A stretch of DNA of 64,000 bases from positions 2,976,001-3,040,000 of the forward strand of contig CADCXC010000005.1 of the NCBI GenBank assembly GCA_902806595.1. The letters run 5' to 3'. The position numbers and the translations under genes were made by a program. The notes below the pieces were generated by a model. It had not been told where the DNA came from and did no database searches. It was given only the letters and a program-made list of their open reading frames with translations. This DNA comes from Pyrenopolyporus hunteri. Lineage: Eukaryota; Ascomycota; Sordariomycetes; Xylariales; Hypoxylaceae. Of this stretch, positions 11,816-25,073 are shown piece after piece. Position 1 is the stretch's first letter. Each line of letters opens with the position of its first letter.

Positions 11816-12312
11816 TTGCTTGCCCATATTGGCCCTCTTAAGTCTGCCAATTACCTGCCTGGGTGGTTAATAGAAATGAATGCATTCTTTGTACCTCACC
11901 TCACTCAGACAAGCTCAATCTTAGTAGCTCAGCTCAGGGCTGAGCTTTACTTAATGTTAGTACAGCTATACCAGTATTTTGTGGCTGGCTTCGCTCTCGT
12001 TACACCAGGGGAAAAGGGGGGGGGACTGAGTCCATTCTCGGGCCTAGGACTGCTGTCACTCTACTACGATCCTGCTTTTGAGTGGCATTGCTGGCTTGTA
12101 CCCAACCCATATTCTACCAAGGGGACAAAGGCCGGGGCTCTATTTCCCGACGAATGGGAGGCATCAACTTAACTCAGCTTCCTCAAGACGAAGCTGCTGT
12201 GATCGATATCCGTCGTGCAGACTATATTGGCTTGCCAGGGCAGGGTATATCGTTTGATGCCCATCCTCGGTCCTCATCCTTATTTTTCATGATCCTCTTC
12301 AACATCCCCTGA
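11816..12312 (+). pseudogene. Broken ORF, unrecognised family; possible retrocopy
   Basis: One frame reads through LYYDPAFEWHCWLVPNPYS...ALFPDEWEAST and stops at 12170. A second, overlapping frame continues in the same style with TQLPQDEAAVIDIRRADYIG and ends at 12310. The two halves look like one protein split by a one- or two-base shift near 12160-12175; no GT...AG intron bridges them. The first frame has no ATG at its upstream end (the first internal ATG is at 11875), so the copy also looks 5'-truncated. About 110 bp downstream is a run of 29 A. I do not recognise the family. It could be a decayed gene, or a 5'-truncated processed copy. Confidence 0.35.
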
Positions 12313-12420
12313 GTCCGTTCACATGCTCCTGACCACCCCATGTAATGATCGGCTATTGTGGACGGCATCATGACTTCGCACTCAGTGTTCGGCGTATAGT
12401 AGCTCTCCCAGTTAGCAGCG

Positions 12421-12449
<29 letters not shown>
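12421..12449. repeat. A29 homopolymer tract
   Basis: Twenty-nine consecutive adenines follow the broken ORF and precede the subtilisin gene by about 150 bp. It may be a retroposition tail or a simple promoter-type dA:dT tract. Confidence 0.9.
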
Positions 12450-12451
<2 letters not shown>

Positions 12452-12597
12452 ATATAGGTCAATACATTTCTCGTCGATAACCCGTTCTCGTCCTCGTCAT
12501 CTGGCATCCATAAGAGTTCTATTCTCTGACGGAGCTCGTTTCTGATAACTCTTGAAGTCCAATTCGGCTCATCACTGCTATATATACCTGTTTCGAA

Positions 12598-13962
<1,365 letters not shown>

Positions 13963-15578
13963 TGGGCGCTACTGACGGTAGCGGGCTAAGCTTCGACTGA
14001 ACAATACCTAAGTACCTGTCATGTTATGGATATATGAGGCGCATATCCCTTCGTCCTCATTCGTTGTGTATGCACAGTCTTTCCACATGCGTACTAAGTC
14101 AGATAATATATATTCGTGCGGCCCGCACAATCGTCTAGTGTTAGCTCTCAGATGAATAACTTCCCTTATATATCACGTAGTTATCATCTAGTAGACGGAT
14201 AAAATATGGTATTTGATTCCGGCTTCTTGGTTATTCTAGGTTATAAGTTTAACGTGCGCCCTGTCTAGTGGGGGTTCCTGAAAATATTGTTATTTTAACG
14301 CCGATTGTATAAAAGGACGATGTTGTTTTTTTCTAGGAGAAAAAAACGTGTTATGCGTGGGCTATACTCAACATTGACTAATTCCGCAGGTCCCTCGCTA
14401 CGACGGCTACGACGGCTCGACGGTCTAGCCATCCGAAGCTATTAGTTTCCGTTGACCTATGAAGGTTATTCTGTTATTAAACATAAGATACACACTACGA
14501 AGTTAGTGTGAATTCGGATCCTATATATTCTGAGTTTCATGTCCTCCACCAAGGTTTCCTTATGAGAATGCGTGGTCATGTAAACAACTCGCCGAGAAAA
14601 ATCGCTATTCCGTTAACCCCTTTTTAGACGGGACCTTATTTTATTTTATTTTTTTTTTACAACGGATTATAAGTTATTAGTTTCATACGGGCCGAGCAAG
14701 GGAAGCCTCTAACGAACGCGGATATAGAATGTACAAATGAACTTTATGTGAGTAATAAATGCTTGATTAGTAGCGTTCTTACATTCGCGGCCTCTCGAGA
14801 GGCTTGTTGGTTTCTATGAAAACACAACGCGATAGGGATATTGCCATGCTAAATGCCCATTCATATGTAAGATTGATGCTGTTGGGAAGCTCTTATTTCG
14901 GTAGGTTACGTGAGAACATTACTTTGAGGAATGATACAGACTCTACCTATATATAACATCCTTCCAGCAGAACTGAGAGGGCACTCAAGTATTAGAGTCA
15001 CAAGGGGTTCCCGGTGAATGTCGACGGCCTGTATGCTATATATAACTTACTGCCCTCTCCGCCTGAATATTACCTGGTTATTACCTACCACAGGGGGCAT
15101 TCTCCGGTTAAATTGCCTGCGTGACTGCTTGGTCTTCCCACCGCACCCACGGACTTATCTCCGCTACTTCTTTTTAACTAGCGAGAGGGCTAGAATGTGT
15201 TAAAGGTATTAGGCGATTTATGGCAACCTTGGCATCGTACCTCCCAGACATTAACCTACATATGTCACACATCCTAACGAGATGGTTGGCGGATCTCGTA
15301 GCACCTCTCCCCAACCTTTGATGCGACCAAATGAACGAGTTGTTATTGATTATTTATTAAAACACGCCGCAAGCCTTGTAACTATACACTAGGAATACCC
15401 TAGCTTCTGTAAAGGTATACGTTCAATGGCTCTCAAGGTAGATACCTAATTATTTGCCTACACTTACTTGCCACGCTATATAAAGAGCTCCTGTGCCCTC
15501 TAAAACTATGTTCTATTTGTCAAGTTAGGCTCTTGTCAATAGCTTTGATATATCAAACCATCCCCTCGCCCGAGAAGA
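13963..15578. other. Intergenic gap, no supported gene
   Basis: About 1.6 kb without a recognisable gene. It holds a perfect 14-bp palindrome (GCCTCTCGAGAGGC, 14790-14803) and, near the right end, a TATA box for the GH30 gene. The short open frame at 15018-15203 has no recognisable homology. Confidence 0.5.
15477..15484 (+). promoter_or_regulatory. TATA box (TATATAAA) of GH30 gene
   Basis: TATATAAAGAGC is 95-102 bp before the ATG at 15579. The same core plus 3' flank, TATAAAGAGC, recurs before the tripeptidyl-peptidase gene at 18547, suggesting a shared promoter design. Confidence 0.6.
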
Positions 15579-17131
15579 ATGCCGTCCCCCGCTACCGTAG
15601 CGGCTATTCTCGCTACCTTAGGGCAAACCTATGCCCAGACCACTGTGACTGTCAATGTTGGATCTACGCTACAACAGATAGATGGCTTTGGCGTCTCGCA
15701 GGCATTTGGACGCGCGGCTGAATTCAGAGACCTTCTATCTGGAGATCCCCAAAAGCAGGGCCTCGACTACCTATTCAATACTACCACAGGTGCTGGCCTC
15801 ACGATCATTCGGAATCGTATTGGTTCGGGGACGACGAGCGATGATAGCATCCTTCCCAAAAGCCCGGGCGGACCAACCGCACCTGCGAGTTATAGCTTTG
15901 ATGATGATGACCGTGGTCAGGTCTGGTTCAGCCAGCAAGCTTTGAAGTATGGGGTGAGAACAATCTACGCGGACGCATGGAGCGCACCAGGGTTCATGAA
16001 GACCAACAATAACGAAGTCAACGGTGGTTATCTCTGCGGAACCCCGGGGCACTCGTGCTCATCAGGGGATTGGCGTCAAGCTTACGCAAACTTCTTGGTT
16101 CAATATGTCAAGTTCTATAGCGAGCGCGGCATACCTATTACTCAGCTCGGCTTTTTGAACGAGCCCGATTACGTGTGAGTGTCTATGAGATTAGGCTCCG
16201 TATTACGAGCCATTAACTTCTATATAGTACGAGCTACTCCTCGATGCAATCCGGCGCCAACGAAGCTGCGTCGTTTATCCCTATCCTATATGATACCCTG
16301 GAGGCGAACGGGCTTGGCAATGTGTCCATAACTTGTTGCGATGCGAGTAAGTGGACGTATTACTTAAATTGACAGCTTCGCTCAGTTTCTTGAAGCTCTC
16401 TTGCACCCCTAGCCCGGGACCTCGGTATATTATGATTGCTGATATCTTGTAAAACAGTGGGCTGGAATTCTCAACGGACTATAACACAGGGCCTCGTTTC
16501 ACAAGGCATGGAGCGCTATCTCGGCTACATCACGAGCCACATGTACACGGGAGACCCGAGCTCGGTTATATCTACAAAATTGAAGACTTGGCAGACCGAA
16601 GCCGCAGACCTGAACTCACGTTGGTGTGCGACTTGGTATAGTAACGGGGGTCCATGTGAGGGCATGACGTGGGCTCGTAAGATCCATACCGGTCTCGCAA
16701 ATGCCAACTTATCCGCTTATATATACTGGCAAGGCGTGGAGGTCAACCAATTCCAGGCGTCTTCGTACCTGGTCGCAAGCGACGGCAAGACAGTCACACC
16801 TTCCGGGCGTCTCTGGGCCTTTGCGATGTGGTCACGATTTGTGCGTCCTGGCGCCTACCGTGTCAATACGTCCGGTAGCGTTTCCAACACCGGTATCACG
16901 GCCTTTAAGAATACGGATGGTTCTGTCGTTGTCGTTTTCCTCAACTCGGGCGGGTCGCAGCAGAATATCAAAATCTCATTCAACGGCTTCGCACCGGCGA
17001 CTGCCGATGCCTATGTAACAGACAATTCCCGATCTGTCGCCCCAGTCACAGCGAGCCTATCTGGTGGTGCAGTCACGGTGTCCGTTCCTGTGAGGGGGAT
17101 GCTTACGGTTAAATTGACTGCTGCAGCTTGA
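15579..17131 (+). CDS. Secreted GH30 (subfamily 7-like) glycoside hydrolase, probable xylanase
   Basis: Three exons: 15579-16174, 16228-16346 and 16458-17131, encoding 462 aa. The introns start GTGAGT and GTAAGT. The N-terminus has a short signal peptide, likely cleaved before QTTVTV. The TIM barrel begins at IDGFGVSQAFGRA and includes TGAGLTIIRNRIG and YADAWSAPGFMKTN. GFLNEPDY carries the acid/base Glu195, and WQTEAAD the nucleophile Glu286. The C-terminal beta-sandwich ends in VRGMLTVKL. This order matches fungal GH30_7 enzymes such as Trichoderma endo-xylanases and glucuronoxylanases; specificity within the subfamily varies, so xylan is inferred, not proven. It acts outside the cell on plant cell-wall hemicellulose. 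It stands alone between two 1.5-1.6 kb gaps. Confidence 0.92.
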
Positions 17132-18702
17132 TATATGAGGCTTTAGTGTCGCATATAGGTCTCTTCTGTATTCGTATCCATAGAGACGTTTATTGCACCT
17201 AAGTAAACACAGTTCTTCCGTAGGCTTTGGCTTCACTTGCGGTTATCTTGGGTGACTTTCCGCCTAGGATATGGGATGGAGGCACTTCATCGGCCCCTTG
17301 GATCTCTCTGCAGATTGTTTCCTTCCGGAAGCGGGCCACGATACCCCATAGTATAATGATCTCACTACCACCTTGCGTAGGGTTCGGCTCTGATAACAAG
17401 CTCCTCGGAGGCTTATTCGCTGATGCTGTTTCCCTGAATCGGGCCTCTAGAACCTTAGAAGTCCTGGCCTTGCTTAATAACGATCAATCAATGTGAAATT
17501 TGGTGTCTTGAACTACTTAGCTGCCCATAGTTGAAATGGTCAGTGTCTATTATCAGTCATTTCTGGGACTTAATCTGTAATTATTGCTTACCTACTTACC
17601 TAGATTATAGACCCTCAGTATTTTGAAGGACTAGCGCTCCCGTAACATATCTGGCTCTGTGTCGACGTTTATCCGTTCTAAGGTCTCCCTTTGAGTGTAG
17701 GGGGTTGCGCTGCGTTGAATCGGTACTCGAAACTCGAAACGCGTTAGCTACGCGGACGACGCTAAGGTGAAAGCGCTCATCGTAATTAGATGATTTTCTT
17801 CCTATGTGGGAGTCGCCTCTTTTCGGCCGCCCGTTCCATCTTACCTTTTGTGAAATGCTCACGGCTCGAATAACGCGCCGACGTTAGTCCATTGTCAAGT
17901 ATAAGTAATAAGTCGACTGATTTCGACGTTGACTCGAATTTAAACAATACCCATATAGATATTTGGACTGGTGTTGTCTGCTACGTATTCCAGGAGTTGA
18001 TATGCAAGAAATAGACGTCGTCTGACTTTGGAGCATTTGTTCGTCAATGGTCTGGCGTTTGGGAATTACCCGAACGATCAGCTGCCCTACAGAATACCCC
18101 ACAGAACTGTTTGTCCTCGTTGAAGGATTCTCCGTCTACATATAGTAGCCACTCTGTACCCCACAAAATTCCGTTATCAACACTTCGTATTGATAGGTAG
18201 GATCTTGCGGGATCAGGGGCACAATCTAGACCCGTGGGCCCGGATACAGATAAGTAACCGACCTTCCAGAAGCGTCAAGGTGAAGAATGGCGTGACACCG
18301 CGAAAGAGGCAAACAATAAGTGAACTTAACAGCAGCTATACGCTACTCTGCTGTGCTGTACCTACGTAATATATCATAATACAATAAATGTAATTTCCGG
18401 GCTGTGATACGAGAGCTCCAATTGGGTGCTCGAATGCAGGAGGACCAGGGCCACGGTTCGCTGGATCATTGATCCTTGCTATCAACCTGCTTGCATTATG
18501 TCCGTCCGGGATAGCGTGCTGTTGTTGGTCAATTGATGGTAAATAATATAAAGAGCCGTCTGTCTACGGGCACCGTTCTGCGAGTTTTCCCTCCCAGGAT
18601 CTGGTTTTAGCTGTACCCGGTCATTCCCTCGCTTGCTTTACCTACCTCTCCTCCGGGCGCTCTAGCTGAAATAGACCTCACCAGATAGAAGTGCGCATAG
18701 TC
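17132..18702. other. Intergenic gap, no supported gene
   Basis: About 1.6 kb. The open frames at 17227-17496 and 17605-17862 show no family resemblance. The only supported element is the TATA box near 18547. Confidence 0.5.
18546..18553 (+). promoter_or_regulatory. TATA box (ATATAAAG) of tripeptidyl-peptidase gene
   Basis: ATATAAAGAGC lies about 150 bp upstream of the ATG at 18703, with the same TATAAAGAGC core seen before the GH30 gene. Confidence 0.5.
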
Positions 18703-20701
18703 ATGGTTGGCATCGGCCTTGCTCTTTCGGCGCTCCTCGCTGCCCAGGCTTCCCTAGCAAACCCCGTGGGGTCGCGTACGCCGTATCGCGTCAAAGATAC
18801 ACACCATGTTCCAAGAGGATGGAAGCGAGTTCGTCGTGCGCCCGCCGATCACGTTATCAACCTCCAGATTGGCGTTAAGCAGAGCAATTTCCCGGAATTG
18901 GAAAGGCATCTGTACGAAGGTATGAGAGATGCCACATCTTGCGTTGCACGATAGAGTTAAGAGGAATAAAACCAAATGTCTAATCGTGGACCCAGTTTCT
19001 GACCCTGACCACCCCCGGTACGGTCAGCATCTTTCTGCTGATGAGGTAAAGGAGCTGGTTAGGCCGACGGACGAGACGCTGGACCTCGTCCATGAGTGGC
19101 TGGCTGATAATGGTATCACCCCCTCCGGATATAGTTCAGCTAAAGACTGGATCACGGTTTCTCTACCGGTCAGGGTTGTCGAGCGTCTCCTCGACACCGA
19201 GTACCATGTTTACGAGCACAAAGACGGCGGCTTGGTCGCCCGCGCTCCTAAATGGTCTCTTCCGCTCCACCTGCATGATCGGATCGACACAATCCAGCCT
19301 ACCAACTCATTCTTCCGTGCTCGTGCAGAGAAGTTCGACCATATCGAGGCACCTGTATATATCGACTCCGACTACACGGCCCCTACCAACGAGGCCTTGA
19401 ACGCGGTCTGCAACGTTAGCTCTGTCACACCTGAATGCTTTCAGACCCTTTACTCGACCAAGGGCTACAAGACCCGGGCTTGCGGAAAGAATAAGATTGG
19501 CTTCAACAACTTCCTCGGTGAGCACCCTATTCGGACTGATGCGGAGCTGTTTCTTGCAAAGTATCGGCCCGAGGCGGTCTCAAGCGCGCGAGACTTCCCG
19601 CAGATCAGCATTGCAGACGGCCCCGGGGACTATGCTTTGACACCCGAAGAGATCGATTCGGGTACTTCTAAGGAAGCGAACCTGGACATCCAAGCTATTG
19701 CTGGTATCAGCTGGAAGAGTAAGTACCTAGGACCGAACTCTTCGAGCTCTTTCCATTTCAAGATATTCTAAGGGCGTCTCTCGCTAATGTTGTTGGCCGT
19801 AGCTCCCATCATTAGTTACTCAACAGGTGGTAGCCCGCCTTTCATCCCGTCGACGTCTACCCCGGACAATACGAACGAACCCTACCTTGTGTGGGTGAAC
19901 TATCTACTCGATCAAAAGTCTATCCCACAGGTCATTACGACGTCGTACGCTGATGACGAGCAGACGGTTCCGGAGTCGTACGCCCGGCGCGTCTGTCAGC
20001 AATTTGCTCAAGTGGGGGCCCGCGGTACTTCGCTGCTCTTCTCTAGCGGTGACAGCGGCGTCGGGCCGTATGGTGAGTGCCTGAGCAACGATGGAACGAA
20101 CACAACCAAGTTCCTGCCTGAATTCCCTCCCAGCTGTCCCTACGTGACAGCCGTTGGCGCCACTAAGAACTTTGAGCCCGAGGTGGTGGCGTACCGGCCG
20201 GCCTTCGTCGGCCCTGACGGCGTCGCTCACGGCAACTACACAAGTGGAGGCGGATTCAGCAATTATTTCCCGAGGCCGGCGTACCAAGCGAAGCAGGCCG
20301 GCAGCTATGTCGAGAACCTTAATGGCCTTTACGATGGCTTATACAACAAGAAAGGTCGCGGTTATCCGGATATCTCTGCCCAAGGACTCTATTTTGCGTA
20401 TTTCTGGAACGGCACCGAGGGGACGATTAGCGGCACAAGCGCCAGTTGCCCTCTGACGGGTGGGATACTATCGCTGGTGAACGATGCCCTCATTTCGTCT
20501 GGCAAGCCGCCGCTAGGCTTCTTGAACCCATGGCTATACTCCAAGGGATACAAGGGGCTGACGGACATCACTAGCGGTAGTGCGGTCGGATGTGGTGTCG
20601 ATGGTTTCCCAGCCACTGAGGGCTGGGACCCTGTTACAGGTCTCGGAACGCCTATCTTCCCGGAGCTCGTCGCATTGGCAGGTGGCAAGTTGTCGCACTA
20701 A
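18703..20701 (+). CDS. Secreted tripeptidyl-peptidase / sedolisin (S53)
   Basis: Three exons: 18703-18919, 18996-19718 and 19803-20701, giving 612 aa. I start at the ATG at 18703; the open frame extends four codons further to a GTG. A signal peptide (MVGIGLALSALLAAQASLA) precedes a long propeptide with SDPDHPRYGQHLSADEV, typical of the S53 pro-domain. The mature enzyme has Glu and Asp of the triad in SKEANLDIQ, the oxyanion Asp in FSSGDSGVG and the nucleophile Ser in ISGTSASCPLTGG. The calcium-site region TEGWDPVTGLGTP is near the C-terminus. Sedolisins cleave tripeptides from free N-termini at acidic pH. Together with the alkaline subtilisin upstream it would let the fungus degrade protein over a wide pH range. 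Confidence 0.94.
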
Positions 20702-20825
20702 TGGGGGAGAGGCGGGATCTGATTCGTAGTTATTTCGATGTACGATATCTCACTTTTGGAAAGATATGGATGGGTAGGTATGATAGTAATACTATATGTT
20801 GCCAGAGAAAGAAAAGAATATCTAG

Positions 20826-21056
20826 GTACTTAGGTACTTGCCTGGGTACCTACCTACCTAGGTAGGTATATTTTTAACGTTTTCATTGGGTTATTACCTA
20901 GGTACATGTAAATAATCCCGTAGGTACGACCCACCTAGATTGCTAGAAGGTCCTATCATGTGGGAAGTCGGATCCTACGGCTTACAGGTACCTAACCTCT
21001 TTGTATATAGGTAGGTACCTAGGTACCTAGGTATGCATTTATGCTAGGTACATGTA
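20826..21056. repeat. TAGGTACCTA-type word cluster
   Basis: Many overlapping copies of TAGGTA/TACCTA words (for example aggtacctaggtacctaggta near 21013-21033). This is the first dense cluster in the window. The words are near-palindromic and common in intergenic DNA of many Sordariomycetes; no function is established. Confidence 0.8.
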
Positions 21057-21261
21057 GCTTTTATCGTACTTGACGCTCATAATCGTACCCAACCTGACTG
21101 ATGTCATTATCGACTTCATTTCTTCACTTCGATTCCTTCACCTCAGCGCGCAACTCTATCCCGGGAAGATTCAAATTTTCCTTTAAGCCAGCATTGCATC
21201 GCAGATTTGCATAGGGATATTCGCCCGCTTGTTCCCGAACCTTGCTGCGGTCCCCCAAAAC

Positions 21262-21843
21262 ATGGGATCTATTGTTTTACCGCATCTGAACACCGGCTGG
21301 CATGTCGACCAAGCCATCCTGTCGGAAACCGAGCGCGTTGTCGGTAAGTGAGATAGACAAATACCCTTGGAAGCACCGCAATCAATAGGAGGAAGTTCTA
21401 AGCATTGAAATCTCGCGTAGCGATCCGTTTCGGCCGCGATCATGATCCGGAATGCATGCGACAAGATGAAGTCCTCTACCGTATTGCGGATAGGGTGAAG
21501 AATTTCTGCGTCATCTATGTCTGCGATATCGACCAAGTTCCCGACTTCAATCAGATGTATGGTATGTAGAGTATTCTCTTCCCATTTAAGCTACCTAGCA
21601 CGATCTCAGCTGCTGACACGACCAATCTACACAGAATTATACGATCCTTGCACTATCATGTTTTTTTACCGGAATAAGCACATGCTATGCGACTACGGCA
21701 CGGGAAATAACAACAAGCTCAATTTTGTCCTCGAGGATAAACAAGAGCTAATCGACATCATCGAGACCGTCTATAAGGGCGCCAAGAAAGGCCGTGGTCT
21801 GGTTGTTAGTCCAAAAGACTATTCTACTCGTTACCGATACTAG
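21262..21843 (+). CDS. DIB1: U5 snRNP 15-kDa-like protein Dib1/Dim1
   Basis: Three exons: 21262-21343, 21421-21561 and 21635-21843, encoding 143 aa, the usual length. The introns start GTAAGT and GTATGT, with CTAAG and CTGAC branch sites. The protein begins MGSIVLPHLNTGWHVDQAIL and continues with FGRDHDPECMRQDEVL, VDI-like CDIDQVPDFNQMY, ELYDPCTIMFFYRNKH and GTGNNNK, and ends GRGLVVSPKDYSTRYRY. This is close to the human U5-15kD thioredoxin-fold protein. Dib1 is an essential spliceosome component of the U4/U6.U5 tri-snRNP in the nucleus. It is the first strongly conserved housekeeping gene after the secreted-enzyme region. An antisense open frame over exons 1-2 is a shadow. Confidence 0.97.
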
Positions 21844-23368
21844 ACCGATGGTATAGAACGCTTTCGGGTTGAGACTACAAAGAACCCCTGCAGCCTTCCA
21901 CTCGAGAGTAGTCTGCTAGCTGGGCCTCAAGCCAAAATGGTGTCTACAAGCTGGCGGGAAATGCCTATGGTATGTAGCGTAGAGGGGGGATATCCTGGAT
22001 CGTCACAGACAGCTAATGGTACTTTCATGGATATTTAGAGCTACATATATTTGGGCCGGTCTCTCTAATTGCTAATGTAAGTTGGTACGAAGACATCCAT
22101 AATATTAACTTACCTACCTAAGTAAGGTGAGAAGGTCCTAAGGGAAAAAAATCCTTACAACGTGGTACTAGACCTTGGGCTGAAGCAGAGGGTAATCTGG
22201 GGCACTGTCACAGCTTTACTAATTGTGTTGAGAAAGGATGGTGTGTAGTCGAGCATTTTAAGGACTAAAGATACGAATATTGTTATAGCTCAATAAGAAC
22301 CGCATTCCTTTACAGAGCGTTCTTCACCTTCCAGATAACATGTAGGTGGTGCGTATGATATAAGTAGGTACCTACGTGTATATGAATTTGCCCATATATC
22401 TACAGGTCACAAGCGTATAGTTGGTAGGTATATTTTGTACCTGGTATATGGCACTCACCCAGGTATTCACAAGTATGTTCTCTAGGTATATAGGTACCTA
22501 GGCATCAAACCCTCTCAGACCCACGTACTGTAAGCACCTGTGGCATGGAGTTGTGGCGCTGAGTGTGGCATGCCAAAGGGTTTCCAAAATTAGAGGCCTT
22601 GAAGGAGCCCTGGAATGTCTATACCTGGTCAGGTACCAAAGTTAGGTACCTGCAGTCCGCCAAATCTGAGCACAGCCCCCCCGCTGTAGCAGCAACAATC
22701 AACTTCAGTGTTAGCACCTACCCTCTAGCGACACGCAATCTCTTTGTATGTGACCTTGTACTGTACGTGTACCTTGGTAGCATCCTATGCCCCGCATGCA
22801 CCTAATCAGTGCTCAATCGAGGTACTTGGGTTATACATGCCATGCAATACAGTTCATCACGCTTATTCCGCAGCATGACGACAACTTGAACGGCAGGACC
22901 CTGGCTGTGCGTGCGTGTGTGTCCTGCCCCATTACCTAATACCTCAAACAGAATACGAAAGGCCGCCAAACAAAATCTCGAACAGCAGTAGCACACACTC
23001 TTTCTTCTCTTCCCCATTTCCAGCTTCGGCATTCTTATTCTTCTTTCTTTAAACAGAGGACCAGTATCATCAAATCTAGCAGAGGGAAAACTATATCGGT
23101 AAACACTCTTTACGTTGATTGGTTTTATCTCGCCCACATTCGTTCGAGCGTCTGCCAAGCCGCCCATCCGTCGAGGCCTCGTTCAGCTCCCTCCACCCAT
23201 CTCTCTCGTAGTATTCGACTCTGAAACAATACAGACGCAAAGTTGGAGCCGATAAGACGAGAGTGTGTAAATCTAGTGCTGGTCACGGTCGTTTCCTTCT
23301 CTCTCTCCCTTCTTCCTCTTCTCAATCTGTGTAATAGCCTAGCATAAGAAGAAGAAGAAGAAGCGATC
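21844..23368. other. Intergenic region with TAGGTACC words and CT-rich promoter
   Basis: Contains scattered TAGGTACC words (about 22362-22503). A pyrimidine-rich stretch (23291-23322) and a GAA repeat (23347-23362) lie just before the rhomboid start codon. No gene is supported. Confidence 0.5.
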
Positions 23369-25073
23369 ATGGCTGTCAACGATTACTACAACGATTCATC
23401 GCGACACTACGATACATACGAGCCATCTTTACCATCTACAAACTCGACCTCCTACGCTCCAAAAACGCATCATCAAGAGCGCCCTGGCGCTTCCACTGTA
23501 TCCCCTTTCGAGACCGTCTTCGACGACCATGTCTACCCGACCGGCTCACATCCCCATCAGGCCTCCGATTCCTTTAATAACAGCCAGCAAAGTTTCGCTT
23601 ACGATACGAGATATCATGGCTCTGGACCGGGCGATGTTTCGCCCGTAGGCACCGACGATATCCCTATGCGGAACCAGAGTAACAAATCAAACTATGCGGC
23701 TGACTCGACAGACCATGTTTACGATACCCCAGATCAAGAGCGTGGCCACCGAGGCGGCCCTAAGCGCGGCCTCATACGCTTTGGCGAGCTGGGCATGCTT
23801 GGGTCGGAAAAGAGGAGAATACCGATTATGGTCTATCTGTTTTCTCTCATCCAGATTGCTGTGTTTATCGCCGAGCTGGTCAAAGCTGCTCAGCTCACAG
23901 GTAGCCCGATTCAGATCCAGCCCCAATTTAATCCCATGATCGGCCCCTCGCAACAGGTTCTCATCAACATGGGCTCGAGGTTCGTCCCATGCATGAAGAA
24001 CGTTAACGGCGTACAAAATTTCAGCCCCCCGCCTGGCGTTACGGAACCTGGGTTCGGATGGCCCTGTCCCAATAACACCTCGCTCGACCCCAACAACGAC
24101 TCGAATAAATGTTCTCTTTCAGAACTCTGCGGTTTTGGCGGCGTCCCCAACCCCGAGTGGGACCCCGTTCACGGCCTTGACCAGTCCCCGAGACCCGACC
24201 AATGGTTCCGCTTCATAATTCCGATTTTTATGCATGCCGGCATTATCCACATCGGGTTCAATCTGCTGCTCCAGCTCACCATGGGGAAGGAGATTGAGAG
24301 GGCCATCGGTTCCGCCCGATTCTTTCTCGTCTATATGAGCGCAGGGATCTTCGGTTTTGTCATGGGAGGCAACTATGCGGCTCCCGGAATCTCCTCGACC
24401 GGAGCTTCGGGTTCTCTATTCGGAATCATCGCCCTTACTCTCCTCGATCTTCTCTACTCGTGGGGCGAGAGGCGTAACCCCGGCAGAGAGCTAATATTCA
24501 TTATCGTTGAAATCCTCATTTCCTTTGCTCTCGGCCTTCTTCCCGGATTAGATAACTTCTCCCACATAGGCGGTTTTATTGTTGGTTTATGCCTAGGAGT
24601 TAGCGTCCTCCACTCACCGAATGCTCTGCGCCGTAGGATTGGCGAGGATCATTTTGGGGGACCTTCGTACTCTAGTGTGGGTGGCGGCGTCACCAGCGTC
24701 GCATTTCCTGCTTTCTACAGAAACCCCGTAGGCTTCTTCAAAGGACGGAAGCCTCTGTGGTGGGTGTGGTGGCTGGTCCGCGCCGGATTTCTTATCCTCG
24801 TCGTCGTCGTCTTCATCGTTCTACTCGAGAATTTCTACTCCAACCAGAATAATTGTACTTGGTGCAAGTATCTTAGTTGTTTGGTCAGTATCCTCGTATC
24901 CCTTTTGCTCCCCTTACTCTGCTCTGTCATACGCGAGTCCTAACATGTTTCGGTAGCCTGTCAATAATTGGTGCGATATCGGAAACATCACCATCACGAC
25001 GACGGGTTCCAAAAATGGGCGACGGGGCGTCGATTTGACTCTGCTCGAGGAGGTCGCTAGCTTCTATTCATAA
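23369..25073 (+). CDS. Rhomboid family intramembrane serine protease
   Basis: Two exons: 23369-24883 and 24957-25073, encoding 543 aa. The intron starts GTCAGT, has a perfect CCTAAC branch site and ends GGTAG; without it the frame would end early at 24943. Residues 1 to about 145 are a hydrophilic, disorder-like cytosolic tail rich in Ser, Tyr and His. The first membrane helix is PIMVYLFSLIQIAVFIAEL. The rhomboid core follows: HAGIIHIGFNLLLQ, GASGSLFG with the catalytic Ser, and HIGGFIVGLCLG with the catalytic His. A further helix near the C-terminus is followed by a short Cys-containing lumenal or cytosolic tail. Eukaryotic rhomboids of this layout reside in the Golgi or plasma membrane and cleave transmembrane substrates; the substrate here is unknown. 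Confidence 0.92.

Noticed and set aside
21183..21536. 117-aa minus-strand open frame
   Set aside because: It is antisense to exons 1-2 of the DIB1 homologue, whose splicing and protein identity are clear.
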